Assembly (NCBI RefSeq): GCF_000158955.1
Contig: NZ_GG657757.1
Span: 8,494,854 to 8,558,853, forward strand
Source of the DNA: Streptomyces viridochromogenes DSM 40736
GTDB lineage: Bacteria; Actinomycetota; Actinomycetes; Streptomycetales; Streptomycetaceae
DNA: 64,000 bases
Reading direction: 5' to 3'
Shown: in pieces, positions 53,019-62,930 of the stretch
How the letters are laid out: the number at the start of each line of letters is the position of its first letter
Position numbering within the stretch: the first letter of the stretch is position 1
Program-made: the position numbers and the translations under genes
The notes under the pieces: generated by a model
What the model saw: the letters and a program-made list of their open reading frames with translations, nothing else
Database searches by the model: none
What the model was told of the DNA's origin: nothing

Positions 53019-53149
53019 AGTTCCCTATTCATGCGTAAGTACTTCCCAGTCTGGAAAATCGTTGTTACGTTCCTCTCCGACAGCCTGACGACGCAGTCGG
53101 CGGAGACAGGCATCAGGCCCCAGCCGTGGGTGAGAGGAGGGGAGGGATC

Positions 53150-54340
53150 GTGAGACGGATGACTGCTCGACCTGAGAACGCGCATCAGGCGCGGTTGCTT
53201 CGTCTGTTGCGTGACAACGGGTCCAACTCTCGTGCCCAGATGGGTGATCTGGTGGACCTGTCCCGTTCGAAGCTGGCAGTCGAAGTGGACCGACTGCTGG
53301 AGACGGGGCTGGTTGTCGCGGACGGGCTGGCCCCGTCCCGGGGCGGACGGCGGTCGCACAACATCCGGCTCGCGCCGACACTGCGTTTTCTCGGTGTCGA
53401 TATCGGTGCCACGTCGATCAATGTCGCCGTGACGAACGCGGAGTTGGAGGTCCTGGGGCAGCTGAATCAGCCGATGGATGTCCGGGAGGGGCCGGTGGCG
53501 GTCTTCGAGCACGTGCTGTCGATGGCTGCCAAGCTGAAGGCCTCCGGTGTCGCGGAGGGGTTCGACGGCGCCGGTATCGGCGTCCCGGGACCGGTCCGCT
53601 TCCCCGAGGGCGTACCAGTCGCGCCGCCGATCATGCCCGGCTGGGACGGCTTTCCCGTGCGGGAGGCGCTCAGCCAGGAACTCGGCTGCCCGGTCATGGT
53701 CGACAACGACGTGAACCTGATGGCGATGGGGGAGCAGCACGCGGGCGTCGCACGCTCCGTGGGCGACTTCCTCTGCGTCAAGATCGGCACCGGCATCGGC
53801 TGCGGCATCGTCGTCGGCGGTGAGGTCTACCGGGGGACGACCGGCAGTGCCGGTGACATCGGTCATATTCAGGTGGAACCGGAAGGTCGCGCGTGTGTGT
53901 GCGGCAACCGGGGCTGCCTGGAAGCCCACTTCAGCGGTGCCGCTCTGGCCGGTGACGCGGAGCAGGCCGCACGTGAGGGCCGGTCGGTACAGCTCGCTGC
54001 CCGGCTCGAGACGGCCGGGCGTCTGACGGCCGAGGACGTGTCGGCTGCCGCGGCGGCAGGGGACGCGGTGGCTCTGGAGCTGATCCGGGAGGGCGGGAAG
54101 CGTCTGGGGCAGGTCATCGCCGGCCTTGTCAGTTTCTTCAATCCGGGGCTGGTGGTGATCGGCGGCGGTGTGACCGGGCTCGGGCACACGTTGCTGGCCA
54201 GTGTCCGGACCCAGGTGTACAAGCAGTCGTTGCCGCTGGCCACGGGCAACCTGCCGATTGTGCTAGGGGAGTTGGGGCCGGCCGCCGGAGCCATCGGCGC
54301 GGCCCGGCTGATCAGCGACCACGTCTTCTCACCGGCCTGA
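53150..54340 (+). CDS. ROK-family transcriptional regulator
   Basis: 396 residues. The N-terminal winged helix (about 10-65) carries SRAQMGDLVDLSRSKLAVEV. The ROK sugar-binding/kinase-fold domain follows, with GVDIGATSINVAV, the phosphate motif GTGIGCGIV and the zinc-site cluster CVCGNRGCLEAH. ATP-site residues are only partly kinase-like, as usual in regulators. GTG 53150 is preferred (GGAGGG upstream); ATG 53159 is possible. It heads the rightward sugar cluster and probably senses its substrate; candidate binding sites are the inverted repeats at 52994, 60960 and 62835. Confidence 0.9.
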   Translation: MRRMTARPENAHQARLLRLLRDNGSNSRAQMGDLVDLSRSKLAVEVDRLLETGLVVADGLAPSRGGRRSHNIRLAPTLRFLGVDIGATSINVAVTNAELEVLGQLNQPMDVREGPVAVFEHVLSMAAKLKASGVAEGFDGAGIGVPGPVRFPEGVPVAPPIMPGWDGFPVREALSQELGCPVMVDNDVNLMAMGEQHAGVARSVGDFLCVKIGTGIGCGIVVGGEVYRGTTGSAGDIGHIQVEPEGRACVCGNRGCLEAHFSGAALAGDAEQAAREGRSVQLAARLETAGRLTAEDVSAAAAAGDAVALELIREGGKRLGQVIAGLVSFFNPGLVVIGGGVTGLGHTLLASVRTQVYKQSLPLATGNLPIVLGELGPAAGAIGAARLISDHVFSPA

Positions 54341-54714
54341 CCGCTGCCGCCCTCGTCGGCAACGGACCACCACTCGGGCCACTGCAACCCTGTGGCGCCA
54401 TACAACCGAGCGCCACTCCAACCAAGGGTCAATGCAACCGCATTGGCGATGCTGCACCCATCACGCCGCGGCAACCCCATGGCGCCCTTGCAACACCCTT
54501 AGAGCCATCGCAACACCCGCATCACAGCCGTACCCACCGCGTGAAGCATCTGCGGCTGCACCACTGCATGGTTGCCGGGCCGTCAGGCCTGCCCTGCCCT
54601 TCTCAGCCCTACGCCCCAGCGCACACGACGCCAGGGGCTCTCCAGAGCCGCTTGCCTGAACCACCCTGCCCAGCCCTGCCCGCACACGGCCCGCATCCGC
54701 CGAGGGGAATCCTC
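54341..54714. other. Leader region of the ribose-type ABC operon
   Basis: 374 bases between the ROK gene and the ABC operon. The first half holds the CAAC repeat array (54385-54533); the second half holds no feature except the GAGGGG ribosome site before 54715. Confidence 0.5.
54385..54533 (+). repeat. Degenerate tandem array of CAACC-headed units
   Basis: Eight units of 16-23 bp start at 54385, 54403, 54419, 54435, 54455, 54472, 54491 and 54511. Each begins CAACC, CACCC or CAACA, and four continue with GGCG, CGCC or GGCGCC. The unit lengths (18, 16, 16, 20, 17, 19, 20, about 23) are not constant, so this is an imperfect array, not a microsatellite or CRISPR. Confidence 0.6.
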
Positions 54715-56238
54715 ATGGCACCACAACCACCCCTGCTCACCATGTCCGGTATCACCAAGTCGTTCCCGGGCGTTCGCGCCTTGGACGGCGTGGATCTCGA
54801 GGTCCAGGCCGGCGAGGTCCATTGCCTGCTCGGCCAGAACGGGGCCGGCAAGTCCACTCTGATCAAAGTGCTCGCCGGAGCACACCAGCCGGACAGCGGT
54901 GAGATCACCTGGCGCGGTGAGCGCGTGACCCTGGGGTCGCCGGTCGCCGCCATGCGCCTCGGCATCGCCACCATCTACCAGGAACTCGATCTGATCGAGG
55001 GGCTGTCCGTCGCGGAGAACGTCTTCCTCGGGCACGAACCCACCTCCGCCGGGTTCGTCGTGCGCGGCTCTGCCGCCCGTACGGCGACCGCGGAGTTGCT
55101 GAAACGTCTGGGGCACTCGGAGATCGATCCGACGACGCTCGTAGGCGAGCTGTCCGCGGCGCAGCAGCAGATCGTCTCGATGGCCCGCGCGCTGTCCCAC
55201 GAGGTGCGGTTGATCGTGATGGACGAACCGTCGGCCGCTCTCGACCCCGAAGAGGTGGACAACCTCTTCAGGATCGTGGGCGATCTGACGGCGGACGGTG
55301 TCGCCGTCATCTACATCTCCCACCGCCTTGAGGAGATCCGGCGCATCGGCGACCGGGTCACGGTCCTGAAGGAGGGCCGGTCGGTCGCGGGCGGTCTGCC
55401 TGCCGAGTCGACGCCGACCGATGAGGTCGTGGCCCTGATGACCGGGCGGAATGTGGAGTACGTCTTCCCCGAGCGCCCCAAGGGCGGGTTCGCCGAGGGC
55501 AGAGAGCCCGTGCTGAAGGTCGAAGGGCTGACCCGGCGAGGGGAGTTCGCGCCCGTCGATCTCGAGCTGCGGCCCGGTGAGATCGTCGGTCTGGCCGGGC
55601 TCGTCGGGTCCGGGCGCAGCGAGATCCTGGAGACGATCTACGGGGCTCGCAAGCCCGACGGCGGCCGAGTCCTCGTCGACGGCACACCCCTGCGCCCCGG
55701 CAGTGTCCGCGCCGCCGTCCGCGCCGGCATCGGCCTCGCGCCCGAGGAACGCAAGGCGCAGGGCCTGCTGATGCTGGAGTCCGTCAGCAGCAACGTCTCG
55801 GTCTCCACCCTGTCCCGGTTCGCCCGCGCGGGCTGGCTCGACCGGCGTGCCGAGCGAGCAGCGGCGCACCAGGCGGTGCGGGAACTGTCCCTGCGGCCCG
55901 ACAATCCCGATGCCGCGATCAGGACCCTGTCCGGCGGCAACCAGCAGAAGGCGGTGCTCGCACGCTGGCTGTTGCGGGGCTGCAAGGTGCTGTTGCTGGA
56001 CGAGCCGACCAGGGGTGTCGACATCGGCGCCCGGGCGGAGCTCTACGCAGTGATTCGCCGGCTGGCCGACGAGGGCCTGGCCGTACTTCTCGTGTCCAGT
56101 GAGGTGCCCGAAGTCCTGGGTCTCGCCGACCGGGTGCTGGTGCTCCGTGAAGGCAGCGTCGTGCACACCGCGGACGCCCGGGAGCTCGACGAGCACCGTG
56201 TACTCGATCTTGTAATGGAAGGGAGCCTGACGCCATGA
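54715..56238 (+). CDS. Ribose-type sugar ABC transporter ATPase (RbsA-like)
   Basis: 507 residues with two fused ATPase halves, as in RbsA/XylG/MglA. Half 1: Walker A GQNGAGKST, signature LSAAQQQ, Walker B LIVMDEP. Half 2: degenerate Walker A GLVGSGRSE, LSGGNQQK, LLLDEPTRGVD. The N-terminal half is expected to hydrolyse ATP, while the degenerate half is structural, as is usual. ATG 54715 with GAGGGG upstream. Its stop overlaps the permease start (ATGA). Confidence 0.93.
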   Translation: MAPQPPLLTMSGITKSFPGVRALDGVDLEVQAGEVHCLLGQNGAGKSTLIKVLAGAHQPDSGEITWRGERVTLGSPVAAMRLGIATIYQELDLIEGLSVAENVFLGHEPTSAGFVVRGSAARTATAELLKRLGHSEIDPTTLVGELSAAQQQIVSMARALSHEVRLIVMDEPSAALDPEEVDNLFRIVGDLTADGVAVIYISHRLEEIRRIGDRVTVLKEGRSVAGGLPAESTPTDEVVALMTGRNVEYVFPERPKGGFAEGREPVLKVEGLTRRGEFAPVDLELRPGEIVGLAGLVGSGRSEILETIYGARKPDGGRVLVDGTPLRPGSVRAAVRAGIGLAPEERKAQGLLMLESVSSNVSVSTLSRFARAGWLDRRAERAAAHQAVRELSLRPDNPDAAIRTLSGGNQQKAVLARWLLRGCKVLLLDEPTRGVDIGARAELYAVIRRLADEGLAVLLVSSEVPEVLGLADRVLVLREGSVVHTADARELDEHRVLDLVMEGSLTP

Positions 56239-57266
56239 CGCAGCCGGCCACTGCGGCGCAGCAGGAAGCGCCGACGTCCGCGGCCAAGTCCGCGGGGGAG
56301 CAGGAGAGTTCGCGCCGACCCGGACTGCGGTGGGATGTGCGCACTCTGTCCCTGCTCGGAGTGCTCGCCGTCCTCGTCGCGGTCGGTGGGATCACCGCAC
56401 CCGACCAGTTCCTGGCGACGAGCAATCTGCAGCTCGTCCTCACCCAGGCCTCCGTGATCGGCGTCGTCACCGTCGGCATGACGTTCGTCATCACCAGCGG
56501 CGGGATCGACCTGTCGGTCGGCGCGATGGTGGCCCTCGCCTCGGTGTGGGCGACGACCGTGGCCACGCAGGAGTTCGGCTTCGCGGGCATCCTCTTCACG
56601 GCGGTGATCGTCGGTGTGGGCTGTGGTCTCGTCAACGGTCTGCTGATCGCCTACGGCAGGATGGTGCCGTTCATCGCGACGCTGGCCATGCTCGCCTCCG
56701 CCCGTGGCCTGGCGTTGCAGATCACGGACGGCAGCACCCAGGTCGTGACCGTCCCGTCGGTGCTCGACCTCGGTGCCAGGGACGCCTACATCCTCGGCAT
56801 CCCACCCCTTGTCCTGATCTTCGCCGCTGTCACCGTCATCGGCTGGCTGCTGCTCAACCGCACCACCTTCGGCCGGCGCACCGTCGCGGTCGGCGGCAAC
56901 GCGGAAGCGGCACGTCTCGCCGGCATCGACGTCCGGCGCCAGCGTCTGTACCTCTACCTGCTCTCCGGACTGTGCTGCGGTATCGCCGCGTTCATGCTGA
57001 TCGTGCTGTCCGGTTCGGGTCAGAACACCAACGGCAACCTCTACGAGTTGGACGCCATCGCCGCGGCGATCATTGGCGGCACCCTGCTCAGCGGCGGTCG
57101 CGGCACCATCATCGGCTCCGTCCTCGGTGTCCTGGTCTTCACCACGATCACCAACATCTTCGCCCTGAACAACCTAGAGACCGCTGTCCAGCAGATCGCG
57201 AAGGGCGCCATCATCGTCGCCGCCGTCCTGGTCCAGCGCCGCTCGATGCGCGGCGGCGACGCCTGA
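56235..57266 (+). CDS. Ribose-type sugar ABC transporter permease (RbsC-like)
   Basis: 343 residues, eight to ten membrane helices, with the BPD_transp_2 motifs TSGGIDLSVGAMVAL and AVGGNAEAARLAGI. A hydrophilic tail of about 35 residues precedes the first helix. Translation coupled to the ATPase gene. Works as a homodimer in the CUT2 family. Confidence 0.92.
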   Translation: MTQPATAAQQEAPTSAAKSAGEQESSRRPGLRWDVRTLSLLGVLAVLVAVGGITAPDQFLATSNLQLVLTQASVIGVVTVGMTFVITSGGIDLSVGAMVALASVWATTVATQEFGFAGILFTAVIVGVGCGLVNGLLIAYGRMVPFIATLAMLASARGLALQITDGSTQVVTVPSVLDLGARDAYILGIPPLVLIFAAVTVIGWLLLNRTTFGRRTVAVGGNAEAARLAGIDVRRQRLYLYLLSGLCCGIAAFMLIVLSGSGQNTNGNLYELDAIAAAIIGGTLLSGGRGTIIGSVLGVLVFTTITNIFALNNLETAVQQIAKGAIIVAAVLVQRRSMRGGDA

Positions 57267-57366
57267 CGCCGTGCATCGCTGCCGGACGGCGGCCCCTGAC
57301 ACCGACGTCCGGCACCCCCACATCCTCCATCTAACGCACACCGCCCAGTCGAAGGGGCCACCCGCC

Positions 57367-58416
57367 ATGGCACGAACCCCCGCCACCAGCCGCAGATCAC
57401 TTCTCTTCGGCACCGCAGCCGTTTCCGCCGGTGCGCTGCTGACGGCCTGCACCAGCAACGAGCCCACTAACCGGGAGGGGGCCGCGGACAAGGCCGCCCC
57501 GGTCGCGGACGACAAGCCGGGCAAGCCTGTCACCATCGGCTTCGCCGGCCCTCAGGCCGACCACGGCTGGCTCAACGCCATCAACGACAACGCCAAGTCG
57601 CGAGCGAAGAAGTACTCCGACGTCACGCTGGAGATCACCGAGGGATCCAACGACACGGCCCAGCAGATCGGCCAGATCCAGACGTTGATCAACAAGAAGG
57701 TCGACGTCCTGGTGATCCTGCCGGCCGACGGCAAGGCGCTCACCCAGGTCGGCCTGCAGGCCATGAGGGCGGGTATCCCCGTCGTCAACCTGGACCGTGT
57801 GTTCGCCTCCCAGCAGGCGTACCGCTGCTGGATCGGCGGCGACAACTACGGCATGGGACTCAACGCCGGCCACTACATCGGCGAACAGCTCAAGGGCACG
57901 AAGAACGCCAAGGTCGTGGAACTCGCCGGCCTCGACAACCTCGAGCTGACCCAGCAGCGCACCAAGGGCTTCAACGACGCCCTGAAGAACTACCCGAACA
58001 TCAAGAAGGTGGCCCGCCAGGCAGCCGACTTCACGGTCGAGTCCGGCCAGGCCAAGATGGCGCAACTGCTGCAGGCCCAGTCGAGCTTCGACGCGCTGTG
58101 GAACCACGACGACGACCAGGGTGTGGGCGCGCTGCGCGCCATCGACCAGGCCGGTCGTGACGATTTCCTGATGGTCGGCGGCGCGGGTGCCAAGTCCGCG
58201 ATGGACGCCATCAAGGCCGGCAACAGCGTGCTCAAGGCGACCGTCCTGTATCCGCCGACGATGGCCGCTTCCGCCATCGATCTCGCCCGGGCGCTCGGCC
58301 AGGGCAAGGGCGTCGGTGGCCTCGCGGAGTTCGAGATCCCGTCTTCGCTGACCCTCTACTCGGCCGTGGTCACCAAGGACAACGTCGACCAGTACCTGCC
58401 GACCGGCTTCATCTGA
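57367..58416 (+). CDS. Sugar-binding lipoprotein (RbsB-like)
   Basis: 349 residues. The N-terminus has both a Tat-like SRRSLLFG motif and a lipobox LLTAC (Cys near 28), so it is a membrane-anchored lipoprotein. A periplasmic-binding-protein type I fold (about 55-340) begins VTIGFAGPQADHGW and contains VNLDRVFAS and WNHDDDQG ligand-site segments. CUT2 partner of the two genes before it. ATG start; the 100-base gap upstream has no clear promoter or hairpin. Confidence 0.92.
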   Translation: MARTPATSRRSLLFGTAAVSAGALLTACTSNEPTNREGAADKAAPVADDKPGKPVTIGFAGPQADHGWLNAINDNAKSRAKKYSDVTLEITEGSNDTAQQIGQIQTLINKKVDVLVILPADGKALTQVGLQAMRAGIPVVNLDRVFASQQAYRCWIGGDNYGMGLNAGHYIGEQLKGTKNAKVVELAGLDNLELTQQRTKGFNDALKNYPNIKKVARQAADFTVESGQAKMAQLLQAQSSFDALWNHDDDQGVGALRAIDQAGRDDFLMVGGAGAKSAMDAIKAGNSVLKATVLYPPTMAASAIDLARALGQGKGVGGLAEFEIPSSLTLYSAVVTKDNVDQYLPTGFI

Positions 58417-58485
58417 CCGGGCCGGGCCGTGTGCCCCGCGAACACAGCGATGAGTCAGTTGACACTCCGAAGAGGAGCAATCCGT

Positions 58486-59700
58486 ATGGAACAGAGGGAC
58501 AGTCGGACCGCACCGCCGGCACTCGGCGTGGGCATGGTCGGTTACTCGTTCATGGGCGCCGCACACTCACAAGGGTGGCGCACCGTAGGGCACGTGTTCG
58601 ACCTGCCGCTGCGGCCGGTCCTGGCCGCGATCGCCGGCCGCGACGCGCACGCGGTGCGGGCGGCGGCCGACAAGCACGGCTGGGCCGCGGCGGAGACCGA
58701 CTGGCGCGCCCTCATAGCCCGCGACGACGTGCAACTCGTCGACATCTGCACACCGGGCGACAGCCATGCGGAGATCGCCATCGCGGCGCTGGAGGCGGGC
58801 AAGCACGTCCTGTGCGAGAAGCCGCTGGCCAATTCGGTCGCCGAGGCGGAGGCCATGGTCGCGGCCGCCGAAGCGGCCCGCTCGCGCGGCCAGTTGGCCA
58901 TGGTGGGCTTCAACTACCGGCGCGTGCCCGCGCTCACCTTCGCCCGCCGGTTCATCGCCGACGGCAGGCTCGGCACACTGCGCCACGTACGCGTCAGCTA
59001 CCTCCAGGACTGGCTGGTCGACCCCGACTTCCCGCTGACGTGGCGGCTGCAGCGGGAGCACGCGGGGTCGGGGGCGCTCGGCGACCTCGGCGCGCACATC
59101 GTCGACCTCGCCCAGTTCCTGGCGGGTGAGGTGCTGGTCGGGGTCTCCGCCCAGATGGAGACCTTCGTCAAGGAACGCCCCCGCCTCGACGGTGCCTCCT
59201 CAGGCCTGACCGCCTCCGGCGGCACCCTGCGCGGGCCGGTGACGGTCGACGACGCGGCCGTCTTCACCGGCCGGCTCGCCTCGGGGGCGCTCGCCACGTT
59301 CGAGGCGACCCGGATGGCGTCGGGGCGCAAGAACGCCCTGAGACTGGAGGTGAACGGCGAGTCCGGTTCGCTCGCCTTCGACCTGGAGCGGCTCAACGAG
59401 CTGTCCTTCCACGACCATCGGGAGCCCGCCGCCACGGCGGGGTTCCGCAGGATCGACGTCACCGAGGCCGAACACCCGTACCTGGAGGGCTGGTGGCCGC
59501 CGGGTCACCCGCTCGGCTACGAGCACACCTTCTCCCACCAGGCCCGCGACCTCGTCGAGGCCATCGCGTCCGGCACCGACTTGAGGCCGTCGTTCGCCGA
59601 CGGTCTGCAGGTGCAGCGGGTACTCGCCGCGGTGGAGGAGAGCGCGCGGAAGAACTCCGTCTACACCCCTGTCCAGGCCGTCGAGGCCGAAGTCCGGTAG
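58486..59700 (+). CDS. Gfo/Idh/MocA-family oxidoreductase
   Basis: 404 residues. Rossmann motif GVGMVGYSFMG near the N-terminus, the family CEKPLANSV motif (Lys as catalytic residue) and the dimer-domain GALGDLGAHIVDL with active-site Asp/His. It oxidises or reduces a sugar hydroxyl with NAD(P). Location between a sugar transporter and TIM-barrel isomerases suggests a role in sugar or cyclitol breakdown, for example 3-keto intermediates. ATG with AGAGGAG upstream; 69 bases after the binding-protein gene. Confidence 0.92.
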   Translation: MEQRDSRTAPPALGVGMVGYSFMGAAHSQGWRTVGHVFDLPLRPVLAAIAGRDAHAVRAAADKHGWAAAETDWRALIARDDVQLVDICTPGDSHAEIAIAALEAGKHVLCEKPLANSVAEAEAMVAAAEAARSRGQLAMVGFNYRRVPALTFARRFIADGRLGTLRHVRVSYLQDWLVDPDFPLTWRLQREHAGSGALGDLGAHIVDLAQFLAGEVLVGVSAQMETFVKERPRLDGASSGLTASGGTLRGPVTVDDAAVFTGRLASGALATFEATRMASGRKNALRLEVNGESGSLAFDLERLNELSFHDHREPAATAGFRRIDVTEAEHPYLEGWWPPGHPLGYEHTFSHQARDLVEAIASGTDLRPSFADGLQVQRVLAAVEESARKNSVYTPVQAVEAEVR

Positions 59701-59737
59701 AGATCCGGCAAGGAACCCCGCCCTTCTTGGAGCCGCC

Positions 59738-60745
<1,008 letters not shown>

Positions 60746-60959
60746 GCGCTCCGCTGCGGCAGGCGCGACATGCCGCCGGTTCCGAGCGGCGCCGTCGCGG
60801 CAGGTCGCGCCCTTGTGGCGGCGCCGCACATCGGTACAGCCATGGCCAGTTGGGGCGCCGGCGAACACCGCAGCCGTCTTCCCCCGACCTGTTGAGAGCC
60901 CACCAGGCCAATGCTCGACGGCTGAGAGCCGCTGGGCTGGTCCGGGCTGCCCGGACACG

Positions 60960-60984
60960 ACTTTGTCCTGATCATGGAAGAAGT
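60960..60984. promoter_or_regulatory. ROK-type operator, site 2
   Basis: Arms ACTTTGTCC and GGAAGAAGT separated by 7 bases (TGATCAT, itself a palindrome). Same left arm and spacing as the site upstream of the ROK gene. Confidence 0.6.
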
Positions 60985-61329
60985 TCGCCGTCTTCGTTGC
61001 GCAAAGGGTTCCGGTCAAGGACGAACGGGGCTACGGTCCCTTCGTGCACAGGCACCACACAGTGGCTCGAGACTGACGGCGTGTTCAGGTCGCACGGCGC
61101 GCCGCTCGTTGGACCGGCCTAGGGAGGAAGGCCCTCCCCAGTGCAGGGCCAAGAACCCTCAGGGTATCCCGCATTCGTCACCGGCGGCCTTTCGCCGCCC
61201 ACTCGCACGCCGTAACCGCGCCCACCACGGAGCAGCTCTCCTGGGTCGCGGCCAAAGCCGCCCACATGCCGGCGGAGGGGGAGGCACTCGAGCCCCCGCC
61301 CACCGTCCTCCAACCACATCGGAACATCG

Positions 61330-61520
61330 ACATGGCAGGGATGTCGTACCCCTTGACGCCTCACCCGTACGCGGCAGTCACGGCCGCCTCCCCACGAGCG
61401 ACGAAGAAGGTCCGCTCGTCCTGGTCTCCACCCCCCGCGCGGTATCCGGCCGCCTGGCGGCCACCGAAGTGAAGTCCCTGCTCCTGCGGCTCGCCGGCCT
61501 CTCCTCAGGGCGGCAGCCGT
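61330..61520 (+). pseudogene. Possible C-terminal remnant of a type I phosphodiesterase
   Basis: One frame reads SPVRGSHGRLP, then EEGPLVLVSTP and ATEVKSLLLRLAGL. This is similar to the C-terminal tail of alkaline-phosphatase-superfamily phosphodiesterases (VRGSHGxP and VKDLLLRLAG motifs). Nothing of the metal-binding core remains. Family call tentative. Confidence 0.4.
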
Positions 61521-61561
61521 CGGGCACCCGCAGCACCGCGACAACGAAAGAGAGAACCACT

Positions 61562-62725
61562 GTGACCGCGTTCAACGACGAAGCCGTCACCGGCGACGCC
61601 CTGCGTCGGGCACTCGGCGTCAGCCGCCGCCGTTTCCTCAGCACCTGCACGGCCGCCACCGCCGCGGCGGTCGCCGCCCCGGTCTTCGGTGCCGCGCCCG
61701 CCCTGGCGCAGGACAGCGCGGAAGCCGCCGGCCATGACGGTGGGCGTTCCGCTCTGGTCCCGCCGCACAAGCGCGGCATCATCCTCTACACCGTGCGTGA
61801 CGCGGTCGGGCGCGACCCGCTGACCTCCGATCTGCCCTCCGGTTTCCGGGAGGTGTTCAAGCAGCTGTCGCGCTTCGGCTACCGCCAGGTGGAGTTCGCC
61901 GGCTACGGCCAGCACGCCAACGCGCCGGGCGGCGCCGATCTGGGCACCGTCCAGGGCGCGAAGCTGCTGCGCTCCTGGCTGGACGAGTACGGCCTGCGGG
62001 CGCAGGGCAGCCACGGCTTCATCCCCCCGTCCTGGCCGCTGACCCCATCCGACCTGGACACCTTCAAGCGCTACCTGGAGATCGCCAACATCCTCGGCAT
62101 GGAGCACATGGGTACCGGCGCCGACCCCACCAACACCCCCTACCGGGCCGACTGGGACGTCGCCGCGCAGAAGTGGAACAGCCTGGGCGCCATCGCCCGC
62201 CGTGAAGGCATCAAGCTCTACACCCACAACCACGACAGCGCCTACGACTTCCTGCTCGACGGCGGCCCGCTCGACGCCCAGGGCCGGCCGACCCGCAGCT
62301 CCGGTATCCGGAAGCTCGAGTACTTCCTGAAGGTGACGGACCCCAAGAACGTCTATCTGGAGCTGGACGTCTTCTGGGCGCACGTGGCCCAGTACAAGTT
62401 CCACACGTACACCGCCCACGACGGCTCGCAGCGTGAGCGCGTCTTCGACCCGGCCGGACTCGTGGTCCGCAACACCAACCGCTTCCCGCTCTTCCACGCG
62501 AAGGACGGCGTGGTCAATCCCCAGAGCGGCCTGGGCTACGACATGGTGCCGTTCGGCACGGGCGACATCGACTACCGGAAGTTCTTCACCCGGGTGGGTG
62601 CGAAGAACTACCACAACCCGATGGTCGAGCAGGACACCGCACCGAGCGCGAGCGTTCCCGGTCAGTCCCTGGAGTTCGCCCGGATCGGCTACGACAACCT
62701 CGCGGCCCTGCGAGCCCGTAACTGA
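61562..62725 (+). CDS. Tat-secreted xylose-isomerase-like TIM-barrel protein
   Basis: 387 residues. Twin-arginine signal (SRRRFLSTC, then an Ala-rich stretch ending APALAQD near 50) followed by an AP_endonuc_2 barrel: GYRQVEFAGYG, GIKLYTHNHD and LELDVFWAHV carry the metal-binding His/Glu/Asp positions. Secreted proteins of this type accompany Gfo/Idh/MocA oxidoreductases and PQQ-type dehydrogenases in sugar-oxidation clusters. GTG start; the long open frame upstream is not coding. A GC-rich hairpin follows the stop. Confidence 0.88.
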   Translation: MTAFNDEAVTGDALRRALGVSRRRFLSTCTAATAAAVAAPVFGAAPALAQDSAEAAGHDGGRSALVPPHKRGIILYTVRDAVGRDPLTSDLPSGFREVFKQLSRFGYRQVEFAGYGQHANAPGGADLGTVQGAKLLRSWLDEYGLRAQGSHGFIPPSWPLTPSDLDTFKRYLEIANILGMEHMGTGADPTNTPYRADWDVAAQKWNSLGAIARREGIKLYTHNHDSAYDFLLDGGPLDAQGRPTRSSGIRKLEYFLKVTDPKNVYLELDVFWAHVAQYKFHTYTAHDGSQRERVFDPAGLVVRNTNRFPLFHAKDGVVNPQSGLGYDMVPFGTGDIDYRKFFTRVGAKNYHNPMVEQDTAPSASVPGQSLEFARIGYDNLAALRARN

Positions 62726-62743
62726 CAGAGCGTCATGTGCAGC

Positions 62744-62773
62744 GCCCGCCCGGCGTCCTGGCGCGGGGCGGGC
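62744..62773 (+). terminator. GC hairpin after the TIM-barrel gene
   Basis: 8-bp stem GCCCGCCC / GGGCGGGC with a 14-base loop, 18 bases after the stop codon. Confidence 0.65.
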
Positions 62774-62834
62774 CTCTCAGGGATGCCCGAAAAGGCACGA
62801 AATGCAAGGGCGAACTTTCCTTGAGGAGTTTGTG

Positions 62835-62873
62835 ACTTTGTCCTTGACGAGTTGAAAGTAGGCGCCCTAGCGT
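62835..62873 (+). promoter_or_regulatory. Promoter with ROK-type operator, site 3
   Basis: Arms ACTTTGTCC (62835-62843) and GTTGAAAGT (62851-62859), again 7 bases apart. The spacer contains the -35 box TTGACG (62844-62849). TAGCGT (62868-62873) follows after 18 bases as the -10. A bound regulator would cover the -35. A related direct repeat TCCTTGAGGAGTT starts at 62818. Confidence 0.65.
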
Positions 62874-62930
62874 CCAACTCACGCATTTCGCCTCGCTTTT
62901 CACCCGCTGGCCGGACCAAAGGAGTTCTGA

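Larger units (their letters stand above)
52455..53149. other. Region with a glycosidase remnant and ROK operator
   Basis: 695 bases. Contains the decayed phosphodiester-glycosidase gene (52555-52965) and the ROK-type inverted repeat at 52994-53018. A second AT-rich stretch (53030-53060, with TTCCCAGTCTGGAA) may be part of the promoter; nothing else recognised. Confidence 0.5.
60746..61561. other. Long gene-free region with ROK-type site and a phosphodiesterase remnant
   Basis: 816 bases. Holds the inverted repeat at 60960-60984 and the fragment at 61330-61520; no other coding feature or promoter was identified. Confidence 0.5.

Noticed and set aside
54385..54533. CRISPR array
   Set aside because: Units are too short (16-23 bp), degenerate, and without distinct spacers or cas genes.
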